DNA of 20,611 bases, from positions 1 to 20,611 of the forward strand of contig JAJYAH010000030.1 in the NCBI GenBank assembly GCA_021779635.1. Reading direction: 5' to 3'. The notes beneath the pieces are model-generated. The model saw only the letters and a list, made by a program, of their open reading frames with translations. It did not search any database and had not been told where the DNA came from. The stretch comes from Pseudomonadota bacterium (lineage in GTDB: Bacteria; Pseudomonadota; Alphaproteobacteria; Rhizobiales; Xanthobacteraceae). Within the stretch, counting starts at the first letter, position 1. Each line of letters starts with the position of its first letter. Positions 15,149-20,611 of this stretch are shown here, piece after piece. The position numbers and the translations under genes were made by a program.

Positions 15149-15500
15149 GCTGCTCTCCTTTTGCCGCGAACGACAGCATCCTCCCGCCGGGACCAGATAG
15201 CAATCTTGCGCCGCAACACGTCAGGGCTGGGTCTATTGAACGATCTCGTACACCGTGGCTCGCTTTCCGTGCTGGGCACCGTTTCATCTGTGGTCGTCGA
15301 CGTTGAGACCAGGGAGGACTTTACCCGTGCAAAGACATTTCCCGCGTCGTGTTGGCCTGATTGTGCCCGCGATCACTGCCAGTCTGAGCGCACGCATTGC
15401 AGCCGCATTGCTTTCACTGAATGGCCACATGAGAATCAGACGCCAACCAAATTTCGCGGATAGGCTTTTCCCGGTTTTTCAAAACCGGAAAGGAATGACC
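15149..15500. other. Divergent intergenic region
   Basis: This 352-base gap lies between two divergent small genes and should hold both promoters. I found no full EcfG or sigma-70 match. The plus frame of the 120-aa gene stays open back to 15255, with a GTG at 15327 preceded by GGGAGG, so a longer product is possible but would place the signal peptide internally. A hairpin lies at 15471-15488. Confidence 0.5.
15471..15488 (+). promoter_or_regulatory. Hairpin next to the ribosome binding site of the 120-aa gene
   Basis: CCGGTTTT (15471-15478) and AAAACCGG (15481-15488) form perfect 8-bp arms with a two-base centre. With one mismatch the stem can extend towards the AGGA at 15491-15494, the Shine-Dalgarno of the ATG at 15501. 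It could limit ribosome access or be a protein site. No ligand-binding fold is visible. Confidence 0.4.
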
Positions 15501-15863
15501 ATGCGTATCTTTACGGCATCCGCCATCGCAGCAGCCCTCGCTCTCGCAACGCCAGCTTTCGTGCAGGCCCAGGCACAAGGAACGCCGCCGCAATCCGAGG
15601 CACAGGCACCGGCTGCTCAATCCAACAAGCTCATACAGAGCGTACGGATCGTCAACGTCAAGGACCTGAAACCGGAGATGCGCTCGAAGGTCGATGATGT
15701 CGTCGCGCGCACAAGCGAGGAAGATCTGCAGTCACTTCGGAAATCCATTGACGCGACACCGGAGGCGGCATCCGCGCTTAAAGCCCAGGGCCTCAGTTCA
15801 TCGCAAGTCGTTGCTATCAACATCGCCGGCGGGGTCCTGACGATGTTTGCCAAGACTGCTTGA
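15501..15863 (+). CDS. Small exported hypothetical protein, 120 aa
   Basis: Predicted 120-aa periplasmic or secreted protein. MRIFTASAIAAALALATPAF is a clear signal-peptide core, with a likely cut after VQAQA. A Gln/Ala/Pro-rich spacer (about 25-42) leads into a conserved-looking region: KLIQSVRIVNVKDLKPEM, then a helical acidic stretch, and SSSQVVAINIAGGVLTMFAK at the end. The ATG at 15501 is preferred because AGGA lies 6 bases upstream; the ATG at 15495 abuts that AGGA. No known domain is recognised, and there are no cysteines to suggest a lipoprotein or metal site. The gene stands alone, divergent from the 80-aa gene and converging on the crotonase gene. Function unknown. Confidence 0.75.
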   Translation: MRIFTASAIAAALALATPAFVQAQAQGTPPQSEAQAPAAQSNKLIQSVRIVNVKDLKPEMRSKVDDVVARTSEEDLQSLRKSIDATPEAASALKAQGLSSSQVVAINIAGGVLTMFAKTA

Positions 15864-15907
15864 AACAAGACAGCTTGAAACAAGACAGCCTGAAAATAGC
15901 TGTGTGC

Positions 15908-15938
15908 AAGAAAAGCCCGTCGCGCGAGGCGGCGGGCT
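15908..15938 (-). terminator. Rho-independent terminator after the crotonase gene
   Basis: AGCCCGTCGC (15914-15923) pairs with GCGGCGGGCT (15929-15938) over 10 base pairs with one G-T wobble and a 5-base loop. Read on the minus strand, TTTTCTT follows the stem, as expected for an intrinsic terminator about 100 bases past the crotonase stop. On the plus strand there is no T-tract, though the hairpin also lies 50 bases beyond the 120-aa gene. Confidence 0.6.
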
Positions 15939-16037
15939 CCTCGTCCGCCATGATCGGGATATTCTCAACGCCGGTTCATTTCCCTGATGATGAACGATCC
16001 GCTGGCGCTAATTCGCCCTGCTAAGCTGCCGGCTGCG

Positions 16038-16859
16038 TTATCGCCCCCTGAATTTCGGCTTGCGTTTTTCCATGAAGGCCTGCCGGCCCTCGCGGAAATC
16101 CTCCGAGTCCATGCAGGCGATGCCGATCGCTTTGATCGCGTTCATGTCGCGATCGCCAGGGTCTTTCAGCACCTGGGCGATGGTGATCTTGGCGGCTTGA
16201 ATGGCCAGCGGCGCGTTGCCGGAAATCGTCCGGGCGATCTCTGACGTCGCGTTCCACAATTCGGCATCGGACACCACGCGGTCGACGAGGCCGATCCTTA
16301 ACGCCTCGGCGGAATCGATTCGCATCCCCGTATACATCAAGAGCCGCGCCCATGACGGTCCCACCAGCGAGACCAGATGCTTGAGGCCGTCATAGCCGTA
16401 GGCAATGCCGAGCCTGGCGGCGGGAATGCCGAACTGGCTGTTCTCGGCGGCGATGCGGATATCCGCCAGCATCGCCACCTGCATGCCGCCGCCAAGACAA
16501 TAGCCGCGGATGCAGGCGATGGTCGGTTTCGGATAATCCGCCAGCAGGGCGCGCTGCGCCGCGCTCCGCTTCGAATACTCTTCGGACGCCTCGGCATTGT
16601 GGCGGGTTTTCTCGAACTGGCTGATATCCGCGCCCGAGACGAACGCCTTGTCGCCGGCGCCGACCATGATGACGACGCGCACGTCAGGATCGTCGCGCAA
16701 TTCAATCAGCGCGCTGCCCAGCCCCTCCCACATGTCGAGCGACATGGCATTGTGCTTTTCGGGGTTGTTGAAGGTGATGATGCCGACGCCGTCCGAGATG
16801 CCTTGCCGGATCTTGCCGTCAGAATGGGATTTGTCGGTGGCCTGGGGAACGTTCAGCAT
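16038..16859 (-). CDS. Enoyl-CoA hydratase/isomerase (crotonase) family protein
   Basis: Predicted 273-aa cytoplasmic crotonase-fold protein. The acyl-CoA oxyanion-hole segments are intact: FVSGADISQF (73-82) and IRGYCLGGGMQVAM (117-130). The C-terminal DFREGRQAFMEKRKPKF matches the family's CoA-binding tail. In true enoyl-CoA hydratase two glutamates act on water; here the position after GGG-x is Gln127 and the one in the FG-x-PE motif is Ala147 (FGIPAARLG). Thioester binding is therefore likely but classical hydration is not; an isomerase, hydrolase or decarboxylase activity is possible. The ATG at 16859 has a weak ribosome binding site. It is isolated, with a terminator-like hairpin downstream, so neighbours do not reveal a pathway. 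Confidence 0.88.
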   Translation of the reverse strand: MLNVPQATDKSHSDGKIRQGISDGVGIITFNNPEKHNAMSLDMWEGLGSALIELRDDPDVRVVIMVGAGDKAFVSGADISQFEKTRHNAEASEEYSKRSAAQRALLADYPKPTIACIRGYCLGGGMQVAMLADIRIAAENSQFGIPAARLGIAYGYDGLKHLVSLVGPSWARLLMYTGMRIDSAEALRIGLVDRVVSDAELWNATSEIARTISGNAPLAIQAAKITIAQVLKDPGDRDMNAIKAIGIACMDSEDFREGRQAFMEKRKPKFRGR

Positions 16860-16916
16860 ATGCGACTTCGTACAGGGCTTCAGGCGTATGCGCGCCAGCC
16901 AAGTCTACGTCTAGAT

Positions 16917-17018
16917 TAGAGCGAGATGGCTTTTCGTCGAATCGCCATCTCGCTCTATCTTTTTGTTCGAGCATGATCTTTTTCGGAAAACCGGTACCCA
17001 CTTTTCCGGATCATGCTC
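16917..17018. repeat. Two-part palindromic intergenic repeat
   Basis: The first hairpin has perfect 14-base arms, TAGAGCGAGATGGC (16917-16930) and GCCATCTCGCTCTA (16944-16957), followed by TCTTTTTG. The second has perfect 10-base arms, GAGCATGATC (16969-16978) and GATCATGCTC (17009-17018), with inner arms CGGAAAA/TTTTCCG (16984-17008). I recall this GAGCATGATC pattern as widespread in Rhizobiales. The first hairpin plus T-run could stop plus-strand transcription. Confidence 0.85.
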
Positions 17019-17406
17019 TAGCGTAATGCCACTATCAGGGAGACGCGGTCGTCAAACAGGACTTCCGGGTCTCATGCAGCGGATCGGACGCTTTGCAGAT
17101 CCCGATTCCGGCTTGCGAATCGACCGTGGCGCCGTCGATTCGACGGACGCCTCATTGAAAACAAGCGCATTCGCGGCGGCGATGCGCTTGCTAACTTCCC
17201 GTCTTTGGGAAATGAAACGTTCCGAACCGGCGCGAGCGCCGATCTCCTATGCAGAATCCAACCTCTGCGCGGAAGGCAGCTCCCGCGCAGAAGTCGACTG
17301 GATGTTGCACGGGAGCAGAAAAGCGAGCGTGAATCCGGCAAGCAACGATAACCCTGTGCTCTCGGCCTGTTCGCTACGCTTCCCCCTTCAATGATCGACG
17401 ATAAAG

Positions 17407-17428
17407 GTTGGATTCAACGAAATCCAAC
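17407..17428 (-). terminator. Hairpin after the 63-aa gene
   Basis: GTTGGATT (17407-17414) and AATCCAAC (17421-17428) are perfect arms around a 6-base loop, 5 bases beyond the minus-strand stop. CTTTAT follows on the minus strand. This is terminator-like, but the T-tract is short. Confidence 0.45.
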
Positions 17429-17433
17429 GCTTA

Positions 17434-17625
17434 TCAGTAAGCCCGCGTGACGACGGGCTCCTTGCCGATCGGGCCCTTCCCGATCGGGGACTTGCCAATC
17501 GGCATCTTCCCGACCACCGGAGCCGGCTCGGCCTTATAGACGGGCTGCGGGTGCGGCAGGTCGGCCGCGCCAGCGACGGTCACGAAGGCAAGCGTTGCGC
17601 CCGCTACAATCAAAGCTTTCATCAT
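17434..17625 (-). CDS. Small exported GK-x-PI repeat protein, 63 aa
   Basis: Predicted 63-aa secreted protein. MMKALIVAGATLAFVTVAGA is a signal peptide with probable cleavage before ADLP. The mature part (about 43 residues) is Pro- and Lys-rich and contains a five-residue repeat: GKMPI, GKSPI, GKGPI, GKEPV. GGAG lies 7 bases before the first ATG (17625). The mature start, ADLPHPQPVYKAEP, resembles the N-termini of Bradyrhizobium-type Omp25/Omp31-like porins by memory, but no beta-barrel follows, so it may be a relic or an independent envelope peptide. It has its own upstream inverted repeat and downstream hairpin, so it is probably a single-gene unit. Function unknown. Confidence 0.72.
   Translation of the reverse strand: MMKALIVAGATLAFVTVAGAADLPHPQPVYKAEPAPVVGKMPIGKSPIGKGPIGKEPVVTRAY
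17461..17520 (-). repeat. 15-bp tandem repeat inside the 63-aa gene
   Basis: Four units of 15 bases begin CTTGCCGATC, CTTCCCGATC, CTTGCCAATC and CTTCCCGACC on the plus strand. They encode the GK-x-PI repeats. The fourth unit has diverged most. Unit number could vary between strains by slippage. Confidence 0.8.
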
Positions 17626-17657
17626 GGTAGTTCTCCCCTATGTATCCAGTGAGCGGA

Positions 17658-17682
17658 AACGTTCAGTAACTTGCTGAACGTT
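17658..17682. promoter_or_regulatory. Inverted repeat upstream of the 63-aa gene
   Basis: AACGTTCAG (17658-17666) and CTGAACGTT (17674-17682) are perfect 9-base arms with a 7-base spacer. It lies 33-57 bases upstream of the 63-aa start. On the minus strand TATATT sits just before it, so it may fall at the transcription start as an operator, or in the leader as a hairpin. The regulator is unknown. Confidence 0.5.
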
Positions 17683-17879
17683 AATATACCGCGAGCATGA
17701 AAGCCGGAATACGTCTGCAGTGCGGCAGAGGGGATAGGCCGACGAATAGGTCCGCACTGTGCCAAATATAACACAAAAAGGGAACCTTCACCGCCCAATT
17801 GATGATCACAGCGACAGCCGAACGCGGTTGTCGCCCAATCCCCATCCGAAGGCTGCGCCCAGGGATACTGAAGACCGGC

Positions 17880-19232
17880 CTACTGCGCGAGATGCGCCGT
17901 CAACGGGTGGTTGCCGGCCCGACTGAAGAACGCGGCTTCTTCGGCGGTGGCTTCCAGAAGCTGCTCGTCCTGGTCGTAGATGTCGTTGCGGAACTGTACG
18001 ATCTGGTTTCTTGTCATCCACGCCGTGAGGTAGATCCAGGCCACCGGAACCTTCTTTGGCAGGGCAATGTCTTGGTGCTGGCCGGTGGCGATGGCCGCGT
18101 CGATGGCAGCCCGGTTCCATTTCGGCATCTCTTCCTGCAGCAACCATGCGGCGAGATCGCGCACATTGTCGACCCGCGAGCAGCCGTGCGAGTCGAAGCG
18201 GTAATCGTCGCTGAACAGATTTCGCTGGTTGGTGTCGTGCATGTAGACCGAGTACGGGTTCGGCATGTCGATCTTCACCGCACCGAGCGCATTCCAGGTA
18301 CCGGACTGCTGGCGTACCGTAAAATTCGGCGTGCGGGTGCCAGACCAATCCACCGATCGCGGATCGACCGGAACGTCGTGCGCATCGAGCACGTCCATGT
18401 GCATGCGGGCGAGATAGCCGGGATCCTTGCGCATGTGCGCCGAAATTTCGGTTTTCGAAATCGAGGATGGAACGGTCCATGTCGGATTGAGGATGACGCT
18501 GGTGATTTCGGCGGTCAGCGTCGGCGACGGCTTTTCGGTCTTGCCGACGATGACCCGATAACGCCGCACCGCATGATCGTTTTCGACCGCTTCGGCAAAT
18601 GCCGCCGGCAGGTTGACGACGACGTAGCGCTGCCCAAATCCAAAATTCATGTTTTCGAGGCGCTCGAGCGAGGCCTCAAGCTGCCTGATCCGCTTTTGCA
18701 CGGGTACGTTCAGCGCGGCGAGGGTGCGCGGGGTCATGGTGCCCGTCGGCGCGAGGCCGTGGCGCGACTGGAAACGCATCACGGCCTCGGCGACAACCTC
18801 GTCAAATGCGCCGGACGCCTTGTCGGCGGCAAGATCGCCGCTGATCAGAAGACGTTGCCGGAGCAGATCGTCGTGCGGTCCCGGCACGCCGATTGCGAAT
18901 TTGGCGTCCGTGGGAATCGCCGGCCATCCGCCGCGTACCGCGAGATCGGAATAACTCAATGCCGCGTCCCTGATGCGCTGCGCCGTGCCTTCGTCGAAGG
19001 TCGGCTCGTGCGACAGCGCCAGGGCCGCCGCCGAACGCGATTCGGGGGTCGATGCGGCGGCCGGCTTGACGGCGGCTGCATGCAGGGCAGGATTTGTCGC
19101 GCCCGTTGGCGGCGCGGTGACCGGCTTGGCGGCGAGCGGAGCCGCGCCGGGGCCGGCGGTCCCGGCGTTTTGACCGAACGCCGATGCGCTCGCAAGCATG
19201 GTGGCGATGGCAATGATGGTCATTCGTCGCAT
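17880..19232 (-). CDS. L,D-transpeptidase, YcbB (LdtD)-type
   Basis: Predicted 450-aa periplasmic enzyme that would form 3-3 cross-links in peptidoglycan or attach proteins to it. Residues 1-20 are a signal peptide ending ASAFGQ. An Ala/Pro-rich linker follows to about 65. A peptidoglycan-binding-1 motif lies near 125-176 (AVMRFQSRHGLAPTGTMTPR). The YkuD catalytic domain (about 200-370) has VYMHDT (His332) and FDSHGCSRV with His349 and catalytic Cys351. The residue after Cys is Ser, where Ile or Val is usual. MRRM offers two starts; the ATG at 19232 has GGA 8 bases upstream, the inner ATG has none. At 450 aa it is shorter than E. coli YcbB (about 615 aa). It stands apart from the flanking genes. 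Confidence 0.92.
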   Translation of the reverse strand: MRRMTIIAIATMLASASAFGQNAGTAGPGAAPLAAKPVTAPPTGATNPALHAAAVKPAAASTPESRSAAALALSHEPTFDEGTAQRIRDAALSYSDLAVRGGWPAIPTDAKFAIGVPGPHDDLLRQRLLISGDLAADKASGAFDEVVAEAVMRFQSRHGLAPTGTMTPRTLAALNVPVQKRIRQLEASLERLENMNFGFGQRYVVVNLPAAFAEAVENDHAVRRYRVIVGKTEKPSPTLTAEITSVILNPTWTVPSSISKTEISAHMRKDPGYLARMHMDVLDAHDVPVDPRSVDWSGTRTPNFTVRQQSGTWNALGAVKIDMPNPYSVYMHDTNQRNLFSDDYRFDSHGCSRVDNVRDLAAWLLQEEMPKWNRAAIDAAIATGQHQDIALPKKVPVAWIYLTAWMTRNQIVQFRNDIYDQDEQLLEATAEEAAFFSRAGNHPLTAHLAQ

Positions 19233-19663
19233 CGATAATGTCCTGATTCCGAAGTTCGCCTGCCGGACGGCGCCAATGAGAAATCAACAGGTTTCGGCCG
19301 TGCCAGCCGAACCAATCGTGGCGACCTGATCCGCCACTGCGCCTTTTCGCAAATCTAGCCCCTGAGCGTTGCGTTCTGATTAAGTCGACTTCGCAGCTGT
19401 TGCGTTGCCGCAGTCCCCCGGTTGGACCGTCCCGGCCGTCAATGTGTCGCGGAGGCCGCTGATATGGTTCGCGAGGACGGGAGCCGATCCGAAGATAAAT
19501 CCAACCGCTATTTGATGCGGCAGCGGGAGGTCGTTGCACCGGGAGCAGCGGGCGGCAGGCGTGCAGCGATACGCGGCCGCCGTACACGTTGGCCGGATCA
19601 TCTCCACGGGTGCAGTAGATGAGACGAGCGAGGCCGGTATCGGCCTTGCTGTCTCCTTGGCGC
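19233..19663. other. Intergenic region, nothing clear
   Basis: This 431-base gap separates the regulator's stop from the transpeptidase start. It should hold the transpeptidase promoter. A 75-codon minus-strand frame at 19380-19607 starts with GTG and has no spaced ribosome binding site, so I do not count it as a gene. No repeat or RNA gene is visible. Confidence 0.5.
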
Positions 19664-20059
19664 CTAGCTTTCGTTTGCCGCGATCGATTCCATCAGGGAC
19701 ACCAGTTGACGCTGCACGGTCTGGTCCTTGATCTTGCTGTAGGCCCGCAACAATCTCAGGCTGAACGAGCTATCGAGAAACAGCAGGCTTTCGACCTCTC
19801 GTGCTTTGCCGTCGCCATCGTAGAAGAACGTGACGGGCACATCGAGGGCGGTAGCGATTTGCTGAAGGCGGGCGGCTCCGACGCGGTTGACGCCCTTCTC
19901 GTATTTCTGAACCTGCTGGAAGCTGACGCCAAGCTGGTCCCCAAGCTCTGCCTGCGAGATCCGTTGCTCAACACGCCGCAGCCGGATGCGCTTGCCCAGT
20001 TCAATGTCGGGTTTTCCGGCACTGCGCTGCTTCATTTTCTTTGCCGCTGATTTGTTCAT
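19664..20059 (-). CDS. XRE-family helix-turn-helix transcriptional regulator
   Basis: Predicted 131-aa DNA-binding protein. A basic N-terminus (MNKSAAKKMKQRSAGK) precedes an XRE/Cro-type HTH at about 21-75: RIRLRRVEQRISQAELGDQL, then the recognition region SFQQVQKYEKGVNRV (46-60) and LQQIATALDVPVTFFYDG. The C-terminal part (about 85-131), with LLFLDSSFSLRLLRAYSKI and LVSLMESIAA, is helical and probably mediates dimerisation. The ATG at 20059 has a weak ribosome binding site; the internal Met9 at 20035 is an alternative, also weak. Such small regulators often control their own promoter or nearby stress or envelope genes. No operon partner is visible, and the neighbouring transpeptidase is only a candidate target. 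Confidence 0.88.
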   Translation of the reverse strand: MNKSAAKKMKQRSAGKPDIELGKRIRLRRVEQRISQAELGDQLGVSFQQVQKYEKGVNRVGAARLQQIATALDVPVTFFYDGDGKAREVESLLFLDSSFSLRLLRAYSKIKDQTVQRQLVSLMESIAANES

Positions 20060-20611
20060 ACCGATTTTACCGTCTTTCCGTGGGGAACCCCCCGCACAGA
20101 GGATCAGGGACTTGCCCTTGCATATCGCTTATATACTACTTGAGGTCGCTGGAATGGATGAATTTGTATCATATTACTGGATTTTGTGTGCTGGAGCATA
20201 GCCGCGGGCCCGGCTACCGGGCCAGCCGCACATCAAATAGCCAGCATCGTTCGATTTTCGTGGGTCCGCCAAAGCAGGCGGAGCGTGTATCGAAAACACA
20301 GCACTACCTGAGGCATTGGGTCGATGGGGCGATCGCCGGGGCGGGCTTTTGCGGTGCCGCATTCGTGATCGATGAGATGTCCAGCCGAGGCGCGCGGACG
20401 GCCAAAGTGCGATCAGTCCCAGGATGGCCCAGACGAAGCCGGGTGCGGAAGGCGGCCGGCCTGTTCGTCGTTGCGCATTCCTGGGTATCCCTTACATCAG
20501 GGCCGGCGCGTCAGGCCCGCGCTCGCCAATGTCGGGCCGATCAGGGCAGGGCGTGCTGCCAACCATAACGATGAGTGCATGATGCACGATGTCTCGATCC
20601 CGGCCGCGCTG
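20060..20611. other. Region upstream of the regulator, no supported gene
   Basis: About 550 bases to the window edge. The AT-rich stretch at 20127-20180, with TATATAAG on the minus strand, may carry the regulator's promoter, but no matching -35 box is clear. Plus- and minus-strand frames between 20200 and 20570 do not look like protein. A plus-strand frame starting ATGATG at 20579 (MMHDVSIPAAL) runs off the edge and could be the start of a gene, with no good ribosome binding site. The palindrome GTGCATGATGCAC (20575-20587) overlaps that possible start. Confidence 0.4.

Larger units (their letters stand above)
16860..17433. other. Intergenic region with composite repeat
   Basis: This 574-base gap holds the two-part repeat at 16917-17018 and a terminator-like hairpin at 17407-17428. 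Between 17019 and 17406 short frames exist on both strands, but they lack ribosome binding sites and recognisable protein, and I see nothing else. Confidence 0.6.

Noticed and set aside
17799..19238. A 479-codon plus-strand frame opposite the L,D-transpeptidase
   Set aside because: The minus-strand product has a signal peptide and catalytic HGC motif; the plus-strand one has no recognisable domain and an Arg/His-rich shadow composition.
19380..19607. A 75-codon minus-strand frame
   Set aside because: GTG start without a properly spaced ribosome binding site, irregular composition, and no known domain.
20041..20568. A 175-codon plus-strand frame over the regulator's upstream region
   Set aside because: It overlaps the regulator's start on the opposite strand and has shadow-like composition rich in Arg and Ser.

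Overview
This 20.6-kb, GC-rich window looks like chromosome from a Rhizobiales alphaproteobacterium, most likely of the Bradyrhizobium/Rhodopseudomonas group. Three things point there: the style of the proteins, intergenic palindromic repeats of types I remember from that group (cores CGTCATTGCGAG and GAGCATGATC...GATCATGCTC), and a promoter matching the alphaproteobacterial general-stress sigma factor EcfG (GGAAC-N16-CGTT). Taxonomy is inferred from memory of such sequences; no search was run.

Layout. (1) Positions 1-1316: the tail of a RidA-like gene converging on a class II aldolase/adducin gene, then a repeat-containing gap. (2) 1317-10137: a carbohydrate block. A GT4 glycosyltransferase (minus) diverges from an ABC exporter (plus) across a near-palindromic EcfG-type promoter. 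The exporter is followed on the plus strand by a glycogen-debranching-type glucosidase, an exported PRC-barrel protein and an MFS permease, which converge on a minus-strand glycogen synthase (GlgA). Glucan synthesis, glucan trimming and export near a stress promoter suggest a stress-linked glucan module. (3) 10331-14033: three plus-strand metabolic genes: a class III CoA-transferase, a zinc alcohol dehydrogenase and an isopropylmalate/isocitrate-dehydrogenase-family enzyme. A dispersed repeat lies between the last two. (4) 14034-14905: almost 0.9 kb without a credible gene, filled by palindromic repeats and a roughly 455-bp element with at least eight perfect hairpins. (5) 14906-17625: small orphan genes (80, 120 and 63 aa; two are exported), an enoyl-CoA-hydratase-fold protein lacking both classical catalytic glutamates, and a composite repeat. 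(6) 17880-20059: a YcbB-type L,D-transpeptidase and an XRE-family regulator, then about 550 bp with no convincing gene.

There is no CRISPR array, tRNA, rRNA, transposase or phage module. I see no clear new defence or mobile system. The most distinctive items are the two-way stress promoter, the multi-hairpin repeat, the glutamate-less crotonase, and the 63-aa GK-x-PI repeat protein with its upstream inverted repeat.
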